A stretch of 64,000 bases of DNA from JACVRW01 sp963739095 (GCA_963739095.1 CAVTZF010000029.1:94451-158450), one strand, 5' to 3'. Positions 33,862 to 42,979 are shown, numbered from the stretch's first letter. Notes: generated from the sequence alone by a model not told the origin. Numbers and translations are program-made.

Positions 33862-34635
33862 GTGCTGGAGCGGGTGAGGACGCCGGACGGGGTCGAGATC
33901 GCGTGCGAGGTCTCCGGGCAGGGCGCGCCGCTCGTGCTCGTACACGGAGCCGGCTCGGCGCGCTGGGGCTTCTCGATGCTGCGGCCGTTCCTCGAGGAGC
34001 GCTACACGGTCATGGCGGTAGACCGGCGCGGCCGCGGCGACTCGACCGACGGCGACGGCTACGCCGTCGAGCGCGAGTTCGAGGACGTGGCGGCGGTCGT
34101 GCGCGCGGCGGCGGCGGACGGCGCCGAGCCGCTCCTCTTCGGGCATTCCTACGGAGCCCTCGTGTCCGCCGGCGCGGCGCCCCTGATCGAAGGGCTGCCG
34201 CGACTCGTCCTGTACGAGCCGCCGATGGGCGGGGTGCTCACCGAGCCGCCGGTGATCGATCGCCTGGAGTCACAGGTCGCGGACGGTGACCGCGATTCCG
34301 CGGTGAGCGAGTTCCTCCGCGACATCGCCGGCTACGACGACGCCGAGATCGAGGAGCTCCGCCGGTCCCCGGTATGGGAGCAGCGCAAGGCCGTGGCCCA
34401 TACGCTGCCGCGCGAGCTGCGCGCGGAGTGCGACTACGAGCTGAACCGGGCGGCGCTCGCCGAGCTCGACATCCCGGTGCTGATGTTCATTGGCAGCGAG
34501 AGCCCGGACTGGGCCAAGCGCTCGACCGCCGCCTACGCCGAGGTGCTTCCGAACGTCACCGTGCACACGCTCGAGGGCCAGGGCCATGGGGCGCTGGCCG
34601 CGGCGCCGGAGCTGGTGGCCTCCGAGCTGCCCTAG
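33862..34635 (+). CDS. Alpha/beta hydrolase
   Basis: 257 residues from GTG. It has the oxyanion VHGAGSARWG, the nucleophile elbow GHSYG with S96, DIPVLMFIGSESPDW before the acid position and the terminal catalytic His in EGQGHGALA. The size is typical of the small hydrolase/lyase branch. TAGCCT at 33849-33854 overlaps the stop of the preceding gene and lies 7 bases before the start, so it may be transcribed on its own. Substrate unknown. Confidence 0.88.
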   Translation: MLERVRTPDGVEIACEVSGQGAPLVLVHGAGSARWGFSMLRPFLEERYTVMAVDRRGRGDSTDGDGYAVEREFEDVAAVVRAAAADGAEPLLFGHSYGALVSAGAAPLIEGLPRLVLYEPPMGGVLTEPPVIDRLESQVADGDRDSAVSEFLRDIAGYDDAEIEELRRSPVWEQRKAVAHTLPRELRAECDYELNRAALAELDIPVLMFIGSESPDWAKRSTAAYAEVLPNVTVHTLEGQGHGALAAAPELVASELP

Positions 34636-34646
34636 GCTGACCCCTC

Positions 34647-36212
34647 CTACTGCTCGGGCGACGCCGTCGCCGGCACCTGCTCGTTCTGGCGCGCCACGCG
34701 CCAGGAGGCCTGCACGGGGTCGAGGAAGTACGGGGGCTCGCGGTAGCGCAGCCGGTCGTTGTACTCGTAGTCCTTGCGGTAGCCGGTCGCGATCGAGGTG
34801 CCGTTGACCGTGCCGACGGGTCCGCGGAAGCGCTGGGCGATCGCGCCGTCCACGATCAGGCTGCCGGCGGGCTCGCCGCAGCCCCAGTTGTCCACGATGA
34901 ACGAATGGCGCAGGGCCAGGATGGCGGCCTGGATGCGCAGGTCGCGGATGTAGCCCGTCGCGTTGTGGGCGCAGTCGCTCGAGACCGGGTGGTAGACGCG
35001 TACGAAGTTGTTCGCGATCAGACCGAACAGGAGCCCCTCGCTGTTGCGGTCGAGGTGGCCGTTGACGACGATGTCGTTGTCGGCCGCGACCGTGAGGTCG
35101 CGCGAGTAGTTGCCCTTGATCCAAACGTCGCCGCAGTTGACGGGCTGGTTCTGGTAGTCCTGGTCGCGGTCGTATCCGCTCGTGCAGCCCGCCTGCATGT
35201 TCGACACGTAGATCACGCCGTTGGTCGGCAGCGGCATCGAGCGCGGCAGCAGGTCGCCGAAGCGGCGCTGGTTGATGACCAGCATCGTCTGTCCCTGGAG
35301 CGTGATCGTCGTCTTGCCCTCGAAGATGTAGGACGGCAGCGTCACGTCCTTGATCGCCCGGTTCGACGGCGGCATCTCGAGCGGCCCCGCAGGGTGATCG
35401 AGGAAGCCCTTGAGGTCGGGGTTGTTGCCGCAGCCCGAGGAGGCCTCGAACGGCGTCGGGCCGTTGATCTCGATCACGTCGCGCTTCGTACGGCCGAAGG
35501 TCGGCGTGCCGCATACGAGCACGTTGTCGTTCGTATGGAACGGACCGAACACGTCGTCGTTGTCGGCGAAGCGGATCTCGGTGCAGCCGCGGCCGGCACG
35601 CTGGGCGCGGTAACGGGCGCAGTTGATCTCCATCTGCGCCGGGTTCGAGTACGCCGCCGGGTCGAGCGTCTCGAAGTCGGTGAAGTAGATGAAGTCGATG
35701 AAGTTGCGGCGGCGCAGCGTCGCGATCACGCTGCGCGTCTCGCCGCGTGAGCGGCCTGTCACACGCAGCCGCATGTTCCCGTTGGGGTCGACGACCGAGT
35801 ACTGGTTGTTCGGGACACAGGCGGGGAACCCGGGCGCCGGGAGGAGCTCGACCGTGTAGTCAGCCTTCTCGGTCGCGTCGATCGTCCGCCAGATGCGCGG
35901 GTCGGGGCCAGTGCCGGTCCACTCCTGGTTGACCGGAGCGGCCTGCCCGGGCGTGGGCTGCGGCAGCCCAGTCGTGCAGCGCACGTAGTAGTTGTTGTCC
36001 TTGCCGAGGCTGTTCAGGTACCACTGCAGGCCGGACTCGGCCGCGCCGTAGGCCTGCTTGTAGTCCTGGTCCTCGCGCGACAGCGAGATGTCCGGGTCGA
36101 CCGCCGCGAAGCCGGCCGCGACGAGCAGGCCGCCGACGACGAGGACGCCCATCAGCGTGACGGTCGTGAAGCCGCGCTGGCAGTCGTGAAGCTTGCGAAG
36201 TATCAGATGCAT
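34647..36212 (-). CDS. PilX-like large pilin-type protein
   Basis: 521 residues. Near the N terminus, RGFTTVTLMGVLVVGGLLVAAGF is a type III/IV prepilin-like signal with a Gly before Phe, but the usual Glu at +5 is Thr. GspK- and PilX-type tip pilins also vary there. The large C-terminal part is beta-rich, with several cysteines and VFGPFHTNDN and VNGHLDRNSEG blocks, like the passenger of bacterial PilX/DUF-type pilin proteins. It overlaps the PilW-like gene by 10 bases. Probably sits at a pilus or pseudopilus tip. Confidence 0.75.
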   Translation of the reverse strand: MHLILRKLHDCQRGFTTVTLMGVLVVGGLLVAAGFAAVDPDISLSREDQDYKQAYGAAESGLQWYLNSLGKDNNYYVRCTTGLPQPTPGQAAPVNQEWTGTGPDPRIWRTIDATEKADYTVELLPAPGFPACVPNNQYSVVDPNGNMRLRVTGRSRGETRSVIATLRRRNFIDFIYFTDFETLDPAAYSNPAQMEINCARYRAQRAGRGCTEIRFADNDDVFGPFHTNDNVLVCGTPTFGRTKRDVIEINGPTPFEASSGCGNNPDLKGFLDHPAGPLEMPPSNRAIKDVTLPSYIFEGKTTITLQGQTMLVINQRRFGDLLPRSMPLPTNGVIYVSNMQAGCTSGYDRDQDYQNQPVNCGDVWIKGNYSRDLTVAADNDIVVNGHLDRNSEGLLFGLIANNFVRVYHPVSSDCAHNATGYIRDLRIQAAILALRHSFIVDNWGCGEPAGSLIVDGAIAQRFRGPVGTVNGTSIATGYRKDYEYNDRLRYREPPYFLDPVQASWRVARQNEQVPATASPEQ

Positions 36213-36919
36213 GCGGGTCCCTCCGCGGGCCTCGACGGGTCGGCGATGCGAACGTAGATGTCGCTCTCCATGGTCAGCGCGTCGCGATCACGCGGGCGCT
36301 CTCGATCGGGCAGGACGACGAAGCCGACCTTCACGAGCACGGTGCTCGCCTTCTGGTCGGCTGTGAGGTCGTTGCCGCCGTTCGCGAGCTGCTCGAGCTC
36401 GCCCGGCCCTCCGCCCAGCTTGAAGCCGTAGTAGCGGAAGAAGTCACGCGGCCCGCCGGCGTCCCTGATCGGCTCGACGCGGCTCGCCAGGACGCGCTCG
36501 GAAGCGGGCGTGTTCGAGAAGGTGAGCAGCGGATACTCGCCGTCGCCGGGGTAGATCTGCTCAACCAGCTGCTTGTCGGGCGCGTCGTAGAAGATCGTGC
36601 GCCGCTGGATGTTCTTGCTGCCGTTGCTCAGGTCGGCGTAGAAGGTCACCTGGTTGCCGGTCGCCCAGGTGATCGGCTCCTCCTCGTCGCCCAGGCAGAC
36701 CTGGGAGCGCAGCTGCCGCTGGATCAGCTCCATCGCCTGCCGGCCTCGCTGGACGGCGTCCTGGCGGTCGATGATCTCCTGGGAGGCGGAGCTCGCGCGG
36801 TCGAGCAGCGTGAAGGCCGCGATCAGCAGCACGATGCCGATGCTCATCGCGGTGAGCAGCTCTGTGAGCGTGAAGCCCGACTGGTCCGGGCCGAGGGTGC
36901 GCAGGCGCCGGCGCATCAT
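36203..36919 (-). CDS. PilW-like minor pilin
   Basis: 238 residues starting MMRRRLRTLG at an ATG that overlaps the upstream stop (ATGA). The prepilin motif is DQSGFTLTELLTAMSIG with Glu at +5, followed by a hydrophobic helix and SSASQEIIDRQDAVQRGRQA as in PilW/PilJ proteins. The globular part has one disulfide candidate. Middle gene of the three-gene pilin operon. Confidence 0.82.
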   Translation of the reverse strand: MMRRRLRTLGPDQSGFTLTELLTAMSIGIVLLIAAFTLLDRASSASQEIIDRQDAVQRGRQAMELIQRQLRSQVCLGDEEEPITWATGNQVTFYADLSNGSKNIQRRTIFYDAPDKQLVEQIYPGDGEYPLLTFSNTPASERVLASRVEPIRDAGGPRDFFRYYGFKLGGGPGELEQLANGGNDLTADQKASTVLVKVGFVVLPDRERPRDRDALTMESDIYVRIADPSRPAEGPACI

Positions 36920-38292
36920 GTGTTGGGGCAGGCGGTGAAGCTGCCGCTGGTCGGAAGCGTGATGTCGACGGTCGGCGTCATTGCGCTCGGAGGCGCAACC
37001 CGCACGTCGCGCGGCGCCGTCGGCGTGCCGGTGCCGGCGGGGCCGACGGATTCGCGGCGGCGCAGCGTGCCGCTCACGTTGTTCGCGCAGATGCGGTAGG
37101 TGCCGAACGGGACGACGAAGGTGTGCTCGCCGTCCGAGCCGGTGTTGCTCACCCACGCCGTCAGCGAGTTAACCGTGCAGCCCGTCTGGTTGTCCTGCTG
37201 GCGCAGCGTCACCCGCGAGTCGACGAGCGGGGTGCCCGTCGAGCCGCTGCGCACGCGCACCCGGAGCGTCCCCATCTGCACGTTGACCGGCTCGAGGAAG
37301 TCGCCCGGGTCGAGCACGACCGAGCCCTTGCCCGAGGTCGTGAAGTAGGTCGCGTCCCAGAACGAGGGGTTGTTCGCGCGGCAGGTCCCTGCATAGACGC
37401 CGTAGCCGTCGAGGAACGGGAAGAGCCCGTTGCTGTCGATGGTGGGCACCGCGCTGGCGCTCGTGAAGGCCTTGGTGCCGCCCGGGAGCTTGGCGTTGGC
37501 GACCGTCATCGAGGTCCAGGAGGCGGCCGTGCCGTCGGGGCGCTCGAAGCGCGCGCGCAGCGAGCCGGGCGGCTCGAGCTCGAGGTGCTTGAGGCTCGTC
37601 TTGGCCGGCTGGACGGTCACCTGGTCGGTATTGCCGTCCTCGCCGCCCCAGCCGACGAGGCCGTTCACGTTCACTTCGTAGTTGCCCGTCGGGATCATCC
37701 CGAAGATCGCGCAGCCGACGTCGTTGGTCGAGTCGGAGAAATCGCTCGCGCCGTCGAGCGACACGCCGACGCTGGCGTGGGGGTTGCCCTCGCGATCGGT
37801 GAGCTTGATCGCCGCCGTCCCGGCCGTGGCGCTGAACGCGCCCGGTGCCGGCGTCAGCAGGCTGACCTCGCGTACGGGGCGCTCCTCGGAGGCCGGTGAC
37901 CAGGCGGTCGAGGTGACCTTCAGGTACTCGGCCTTGGTGTCGTCGTTGGTGCAGCTGATCAGGCCGCTCGCGTCCCGGACCCAGTCCGTCCTCGAGACGA
38001 CCGTGTAGCCGACGCCGCCCATGTTCACGCTGCGCGTCTCGCGGTAGTTCGAGAGGTCGGTGATCTCGAAGGAGCGCAGACGCTCGATGTCCTGCTGCGC
38101 GAGCGTCGCGGCGACCGACCGCTGCCGGTTGCGCTCACCCGTATCGGCGGCCCCGCTCATGCCGTCGAGGACAGCGAACGTGACGATTGCGAGGACGACG
38201 GCGCCGACCATCACCTCGACGAGGAACGAGCCTCGCTCCGAGGACAGCGAGGGTCGGCGCGAAGCCGCGGTCGGTCGGCGGCGGAGAGCCAT
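36916..38292 (-). CDS. PilV-like pilin with large carbohydrate/adhesin-type tail
   Basis: 458 residues. After MALRRRP..., the prepilin motif SERGSFLVEVMVGAVVLAIV (cleavage after Gly, Glu +5) is clear. Past the helix the protein continues for about 380 residues, far more than a normal PilV, with several beta-sandwich repeats resembling carboxypeptidase-regulatory or Cna B folds (SLDGASDFSDSTNDVGCAIFG, GTPLVDSRVTLRQQDNQTG). This suggests a surface-displayed adhesive tail on a minor pilin. First gene of the operon; divergent from the PNPOx-like gene. No assembly ATPase is in the window. Confidence 0.78.
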   Translation of the reverse strand: MALRRRPTAASRRPSLSSERGSFLVEVMVGAVVLAIVTFAVLDGMSGAADTGERNRQRSVAATLAQQDIERLRSFEITDLSNYRETRSVNMGGVGYTVVSRTDWVRDASGLISCTNDDTKAEYLKVTSTAWSPASEERPVREVSLLTPAPGAFSATAGTAAIKLTDREGNPHASVGVSLDGASDFSDSTNDVGCAIFGMIPTGNYEVNVNGLVGWGGEDGNTDQVTVQPAKTSLKHLELEPPGSLRARFERPDGTAASWTSMTVANAKLPGGTKAFTSASAVPTIDSNGLFPFLDGYGVYAGTCRANNPSFWDATYFTTSGKGSVVLDPGDFLEPVNVQMGTLRVRVRSGSTGTPLVDSRVTLRQQDNQTGCTVNSLTAWVSNTGSDGEHTFVVPFGTYRICANNVSGTLRRRESVGPAGTGTPTAPRDVRVAPPSAMTPTVDITLPTSGSFTACPNT

Positions 38293-38372
38293 CGCAACCG
38301 CTATCGGCCGCCCCAATGCCTCGCGTGAGCAGACCGACCGCGCCCTGGACGATCTAGCCTTTGCGCCAGCCC

Positions 38373-39338
38373 ATGACCGCCTCACTTCCAGACGAGATCA
38401 AGCGGGTCTTCGAGACCTTCATCACGAGCGAGTACACGACGGTCGATCGGCGCGGCCAGCCGGTCTGCTGGCCAGTCACGCCGTACTACGAGCGCGGTGG
38501 CCAGTGCCTCGACGTCTGCACCGGGCTCGGCTACCCGAAGAAGGCAAAGGACGCGCGCCTCAACCCGAAGGTCGCGATGCTGTTCTCCGATCCGACCGGC
38601 TCGGGGATCGAGAACGCGCCACAGGTGCTCGTGCAGGGCACGGCCGACGTCGACGACGCCGATCTCGAGGCGAACCGGGAGCGCTACCTGCGCGAGTCGG
38701 CCGCGAAGCTGCCGGAGACCATGAAGATGGCGCCGCCGAAGGCCTTCCAGCGCTATTTCGACTGGTACTACACGCGCATCTACGTCCACGTGCGGCCGGA
38801 GCGGATCTACGTCTGGGCGGGGGGCGACGCGACCAGCGAGCCACAGCTGTTCGACGCGCACATAGAGGAGGTCCGCTCAGGCCACGTCGAGGAGCCGGCG
38901 GCCCCGCTCGCGCCGGCCGAGGGCGGTGCGATGGTCTGGGACGAGCGCCTGGACGAGCTCGGCGGCCGCTACCCGGAGGCGGTGCTGTCGCTGGTGGCCC
39001 CCGACGGCTTCCCGTTCAACCTCCGCCTGCCGATCTCGGTCGACCGCGCCGCGCGACGGATCCGCCTGGGTGCCGGTGTCCTCGGCCTGCCCGTGCAACC
39101 CGGACTCGCGTGCCTGACCGCCCACGACCACCACCCCGAGTTCCTGTGGCAGCGCAACTTCCAGGTGCGCGGCGACCTCGTCGAGGAGAACGGCGGCTGG
39201 GCGCTCATCCCGCACCGGCTGATCGGCGGCTTCGAGCTGCCGCCGAGCTCGACGATCGCGAAGTACCGGCTCAACGCCGGCAAGATGATGCGCTACCGCA
39301 AGAAGGCGAAGCAGGAGCTTCGCGAGCGGGGTCGCTGA
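38373..39338 (+). CDS. PNPOx/F420-type flavin-fold protein
   Basis: 321 residues. The N-terminal half has the split-barrel FMN/F420-binding pattern: ITSEYTTVDRRGQPVCWPVTPYY, LNPKVAMLFSDPTG, VLVQGTADVDD and RIYVHVRPERIYVW. A second barrel-like half (VLSLVAPDGFPFNLRLPISV) follows, so it may be a tandem or self-dimer version. The family includes pyridoxamine-phosphate oxidase and F420-dependent reductases; the substrate cannot be assigned. TAGCCT at 38355-38360 lies 12 bases before ATG. Confidence 0.75.
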   Translation: MTASLPDEIKRVFETFITSEYTTVDRRGQPVCWPVTPYYERGGQCLDVCTGLGYPKKAKDARLNPKVAMLFSDPTGSGIENAPQVLVQGTADVDDADLEANRERYLRESAAKLPETMKMAPPKAFQRYFDWYYTRIYVHVRPERIYVWAGGDATSEPQLFDAHIEEVRSGHVEEPAAPLAPAEGGAMVWDERLDELGGRYPEAVLSLVAPDGFPFNLRLPISVDRAARRIRLGAGVLGLPVQPGLACLTAHDHHPEFLWQRNFQVRGDLVEENGGWALIPHRLIGGFELPPSSTIAKYRLNAGKMMRYRKKAKQELRERGR

Positions 39339-39353
39339 CCCCCGAACAAATAC

Positions 39354-39462
39354 GAGACGCGAACTTCGCGCTTGAGGTCCTCTCCCCGGTGCCGAAGCTC
39401 CGGTTCTGCGGGGCGAGCCTTACAACCTCTTGGCTTCGCTCTTTGCGCTCCGTTCGCGTCTC
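39354..39462. repeat. Intergenic inverted-repeat element
   Basis: GAGACGCGAAC (39354-39364) and GTTCGCGTCTC (39452-39462) are perfect 11-base arms about 87 bases apart between the PNPOx-like gene and the copper protein. No coding sequence inside. The layout resembles 33218-33341 but the sequences are not clearly related. Confidence 0.4.
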
Positions 39463-39515
39463 TGCGGTGCAGCTAACCAGCGCACCAATTGCCGGTCAAG
39501 ACCGTCTTGCACGAC

Positions 39516-39536
39516 TTCCCCGCTGTTTACGGGGAA
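39516..39536 (-). terminator. Hairpin after the copper-protein gene
   Basis: On the minus strand, TTCCCCG pairs with CGGGGAA around a 7-base loop, 16 bases beyond the stop of the gene at 39553. A T-run is absent, so efficiency is uncertain. Confidence 0.4.
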
Positions 39537-39552
39537 AGATCGCTGCCGACGG

Positions 39553-41004
39553 CTACCTTCCTCGTCGCTTGACCTTGATCGTCGCGGTCATGTCGACCGG
39601 GTGGAGGCCGCAGAAGAGCTGGTAGGTGCCGGGCACCGTGAGCTTCTGCTTGAACTCGCGCCCGTCCGACAGGTTGGGCGACGAGAAGCCGCGCGGCCCG
39701 TTGGCGAGCGTGATGTTGTGGATCGTGTTGCCGTCGAAGCGCCAGGTAACGGTGCCGCCGGCGCGCAGCGAGACGTTGGGCCTCTTGAAGAAGAGGTCGC
39801 CCACCTCGACGGTGCCGCCCCGGCCGAGCGACACGCGCCTGCCCGGCGGGGCGGAGATGTTGACCGCCTTGCCGCCGCGCCTGCCGACGATCGGCACGCG
39901 GAAGGGCGGTGGCTTCGACCGGCCCTTCGGCTTCTTCAGCGACACGAAGTCGTTCGGCACGGCCCCGCAGCGCTCCGTCACGGAGGCGTCGGGCGCGACG
40001 AACACGACCATGATGCCCATCACCCGCGTGTGCGGCTGGGCCGCGTCGTAGTCCGCCTCGAGTACGACCTTCTCGCCCGCAGCGAGTGGGACACCGCGTG
40101 CCGAGTAGAACCCGGTCATATGGATCGGGCCCGGCTCGTGGAGCACGGGTCTGACGTTGTAGAAGGGGTGGTTCTTCCCTCCCCAGACCGGGCGCGACGT
40201 GTAGATCGCGCTGTTCGGGCACTCCGGCCGGCGCAGCTTCAGCGCCTGCCCGCCGCCGTGCACGTGCCCGCCGCCCGCGACGAGGCGGCCGGCTTCCGGC
40301 AGCGTCCAGACCATCTTGCGCTTGTTGACCGAGCCCTTGCGGCCACCGCCGGGGACGTCGTAGACGGGGTCGACCTTGCAGTTGGCGACGTCCAGCCAGT
40401 AGGGCTTGACCGGTGTGACGTTCGGCCGCGTGTCGACGGTCATGTTGTACTCGACGAAGGCCCGGTCGGTGACGGCGCGGTGGTTCATGAACATGTAGGT
40501 CATGAGCCACGTGTCCTGCTTGGACAGCGGGTAGCCGTAGCCATCCGGCAGCTGCATCTCGGCGCGCTCCTCACCGGCCGCGTAGAAGCGCTCGGCGGCG
40601 TTCGGCAGCGCCGACATCGTGTTCCACGCCTCGAAGCTGTCGCCGCAGGTCGGGTCGCGCTTCTCGCCGAACGACTTGCCGAAGTTGAGGAAGACGATGT
40701 GATGCAGCATCAGCCGGTTGATCGGCACCGGCTTGCCGTTCGCGTCCACCACGTTGACGTTCATGCTCGTCACGTATCCGTCGACGTCGGGCTTCGGGAC
40801 GCTGAAGATCAGCTCCTTGGTCAGCACCTGGAAGGGCGCGACCGTGACCGGGCCCATGCGGCAGCGGTAGTCGTGCTTCGTGCCCTGCGACCCCACCTCT
40901 ACGCACGAGCCCGAGTTGTCCTGCTGAGCCGAGGCGACCCCGGGCGCAAGGGCAAGTACGAGGCAGGGGAGAACGACGGCGAGGAGGCCCGACCGGAATC
41001 GCAT
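39553..41004 (-). CDS. Secreted copper protein: PHM-like monooxygenase fold plus cupredoxin
   Basis: 483 residues with a Sec signal (LLAVVLPCLVLALAPGVASA). Residues about 35-340 resemble the copper type II ascorbate-dependent monooxygenase fold, with MLHHIVFLNFG, GGGHVHGGGQALKL and GPIHMTGFY supplying His and Met ligands. The C terminus is a blue-copper (cupredoxin) domain with a type 1 site: DGNTIHNITLANG, then a Cys-X2-His-X3-Met set in YQLFCGLHPVDMTATI. Together this suggests an extracellular copper oxidase or monooxygenase with its own electron-relay site. TATACT lies 10 bases before the ATG. Confidence 0.82.
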   Translation of the reverse strand: MRFRSGLLAVVLPCLVLALAPGVASAQQDNSGSCVEVGSQGTKHDYRCRMGPVTVAPFQVLTKELIFSVPKPDVDGYVTSMNVNVVDANGKPVPINRLMLHHIVFLNFGKSFGEKRDPTCGDSFEAWNTMSALPNAAERFYAAGEERAEMQLPDGYGYPLSKQDTWLMTYMFMNHRAVTDRAFVEYNMTVDTRPNVTPVKPYWLDVANCKVDPVYDVPGGGRKGSVNKRKMVWTLPEAGRLVAGGGHVHGGGQALKLRRPECPNSAIYTSRPVWGGKNHPFYNVRPVLHEPGPIHMTGFYSARGVPLAAGEKVVLEADYDAAQPHTRVMGIMVVFVAPDASVTERCGAVPNDFVSLKKPKGRSKPPPFRVPIVGRRGGKAVNISAPPGRRVSLGRGGTVEVGDLFFKRPNVSLRAGGTVTWRFDGNTIHNITLANGPRGFSSPNLSDGREFKQKLTVPGTYQLFCGLHPVDMTATIKVKRRGR

Positions 41005-41029
41005 CACGGGCGGCAGTATAGGGAGGTTC

Positions 41030-41057
41030 TTGCAGTGCGGGTGCAGGGAACTAGACT
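41030..41057 (+). promoter_or_regulatory. Promoter of the TetR gene at 41064
   Basis: TTGCAG (41030-41035), 16 bases, TAGACT (41052-41057), then ATG 6 bases on. On the opposite strand TATACT (41015-41020) serves the divergent copper-protein gene, so the two promoters share the 59-base gap. Confidence 0.5.
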
Positions 41058-41063
41058 TGGGCA

Positions 41064-41666
41064 ATGAGCTCGCAGACCACTGGCGCGAAGGACGGGCGAA
41101 CCGTCCGCGCCGAGCGCACACGGCAGGCACTCGTCGACGCTCTGTTCGCCCTGCTCGACGAAGGCGAGCTGCGCCCGACGGCCGAGCGGATCGCCAAGCG
41201 CGCCGGTGTCTCCGAGCGCTCGGTCTTCCAGCACTTCCCCGACCGCGAGGCGCTTTTCGAGGCCGTAGCGCGCCAGCAGTACGAGCGCGTCTTCTCGGGC
41301 CTCGAGCCGGTCGACAGCTCGCTCCCGCTGCCGGAGCGCCTCGACGCATTCGTCGCCCAGCGGGCCCGCCTGCTCGAGGAGAGCAGCTCGCTGCGCCAGG
41401 CGGCGATCCTGCTCGAGCACGACTCGGAGGTGGTGGCGGGTTGGCTCGAGTCGTGGCGGCGCGCCGCGGCCACCGAGGTCGAGCGCGTCTTCAGGCGTGA
41501 CCTGGAGGGCCATGAGCGCGGTGAACGTGCCGTGCTGCTGGGCGCGCTCGTGTCGGCCGCCTCGGGCCCCGTGTGGGAGGGCTACCGGCTGCACCAGCGC
41601 ATGAGCATCGAGCGCGCCCGCGCCGCCATGCGGCGCACGCTGGCCGCGCTACTCGGCGAGCGCTGA
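41064..41666 (+). CDS. TetR-family transcriptional regulator
   Basis: 200 residues. The helix-turn-helix is TAERIAKRAGVSERSVFQHFPDRE. Divergent from the copper-protein gene with only 59 bases between starts, so it may control that gene (inference). The 3' end overlaps the convergent HAD gene by 18 bases. Confidence 0.88.
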   Translation: MSSQTTGAKDGRTVRAERTRQALVDALFALLDEGELRPTAERIAKRAGVSERSVFQHFPDREALFEAVARQQYERVFSGLEPVDSSLPLPERLDAFVAQRARLLEESSSLRQAAILLEHDSEVVAGWLESWRRAAATEVERVFRRDLEGHERGERAVLLGALVSAASGPVWEGYRLHQRMSIERARAAMRRTLAALLGER

Positions 41667-42275
41667 CTCGATCTCCGGGATCGCCTGCTCGGCGTCCACG
41701 AAGCGCACCGCCGTCATCCCGAGCGCCCGTGCCGCCTCGCAGTTGACATCGAGGTCGTCGACGAAGACACAGTCGCTCGCCTGCACGTCGCCGCCGAGCC
41801 GCTCGACCGTCAGCTCGTAGATCGCCGGGTCGGGCTTGCGCATCCCCACGAACGCGGAGTCGACGACCACCTCGAACAGCTCGTCCACCTCGGGCAGCTT
41901 CGCCCGCCAGATCGGTTCCCACTCGCGCACGTTGTTGGTCAGCAGTGCGGTGCGCGTGCCGCGCCCGCGCAGCTCGGCGATGAAGTCGATCATCGTGCGG
42001 TTCGTGGTCAGGCGCTCGAAGTAGAGCGTGCGCAGCCTCGTGAGATCGAAGCCGGACTCGAGATGCGCCTCGATGCGCTCGCGGAACTCGAGCTCCGTGA
42101 TCTCGCCGCGCTCGAGCACGAACAGCGGGTGGTCACCGTGCTCCTCCGTCGCCCTGGCCATCGCGATGCCGAGCTCTTCGAGCGAGACGCCGGACTCCTC
42201 CTGGTAGGCGAGGAAGCCCTCCTGCAACGGTGACGTGAGGACGCCGCCGAAATCGCTGATCAGGGCGCGCGTCAT
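41649..42275 (-). CDS. HAD-superfamily hydrolase
   Basis: 208 residues from ATG 42275, which overlaps the upstream stop (ATGA). Motif I is ALISDFGGVLT (DxG, the second Asp replaced by Gly, as in some epoxide-hydrolase-N or phosphatase-like HADs), motif II TALLTNN, then RKPDPAIYELT and DCVFVDDLDVN. Cytoplasmic. The weak first motif casts doubt on phosphatase activity. Confidence 0.85.
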   Translation of the reverse strand: MTRALISDFGGVLTSPLQEGFLAYQEESGVSLEELGIAMARATEEHGDHPLFVLERGEITELEFRERIEAHLESGFDLTRLRTLYFERLTTNRTMIDFIAELRGRGTRTALLTNNVREWEPIWRAKLPEVDELFEVVVDSAFVGMRKPDPAIYELTVERLGGDVQASDCVFVDDLDVNCEAARALGMTAVRFVDAEQAIPEIESALAE

Positions 42276-42979
42276 GCGGCTGAGGGCGGGTCGCTGCGTG
42301 ACATCAGCTCGTAGCCGCCGATGCCGTCGCGGCCGTCGAGGCGCCAGCGGAAGACGGCGGCGTGCACCTCGACCTCCTCGAGCTGCAGTGACGACCCGGC
42401 GACCACGACGCCGGAACCGCGCCGCGGGTACTCCTCCCCGTGCAGCCACAGCTCGAGGCCCGCGCTGCGCTGGCGCCCGTCGCCGTCGTAGACGGTCGAC
42501 AGCCGCGCCTCGTCGACCGGCAGGAAGCGCCCCTCGTCGAGCAGCACGGCGCCGATCTCCTCGTCGCCGTGGCCGTGCGCGTCGCGCGGCCGACGGGCGA
42601 GCGCCAGCAGCGCATGCTCCTCGTCCACGATCGCCGAGACGGTGCGCAGGGCGTCGAGCTCCTCCCAGCGCGGGGCTGAGCGCGTCTCCGCGAGTGTGCC
42701 GAGGGAGTCGACGCGCCGGCCGGCGGCGTCGCCGCTCACGCGCACGAGCCGCACGCTGACGCCACCCAGGTCGACCGCGTCGGAGGCCACCTCGGCGTGG
42801 AGTGCGAGCTCCCCCTCGAGCTCGCAGCTCCATCCGCCCTGCCCCGATGCCTCGATCGACGCTCCGTCAAGGGCCCGTGGGCGGCGGCCTTCGAACAGGA
42901 TCGACGCGCCCGCTCGGGCCGTCCCGTAGGTCTCGTGGGCGGGGTCGAAGAACGAGAGCGCGAGCGCGGGCGCGCTCAC
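42272..42979 (-). CDS. Unknown protein in the FxsA-HAD operon
   Basis: 235 residues from a GTG overlapping the fxsA stop (GTGA). Acidic, beta-rich, no signal or membrane segment. Repeated strand patterns (GGWSCELEGELALHAEVAS, LQLEEVEVHAAVFRWRLDG) suggest a two-domain beta-sandwich, perhaps lipid- or polyketide-binding like DUF7064/7065 proteins, but I do not recognise a family with confidence. Confidence 0.7.
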   Translation of the reverse strand: MSAPALALSFFDPAHETYGTARAGASILFEGRRPRALDGASIEASGQGGWSCELEGELALHAEVASDAVDLGGVSVRLVRVSGDAAGRRVDSLGTLAETRSAPRWEELDALRTVSAIVDEEHALLALARRPRDAHGHGDEEIGAVLLDEGRFLPVDEARLSTVYDGDGRQRSAGLELWLHGEEYPRRGSGVVVAGSSLQLEEVEVHAAVFRWRLDGRDGIGGYELMSRSDPPSAA

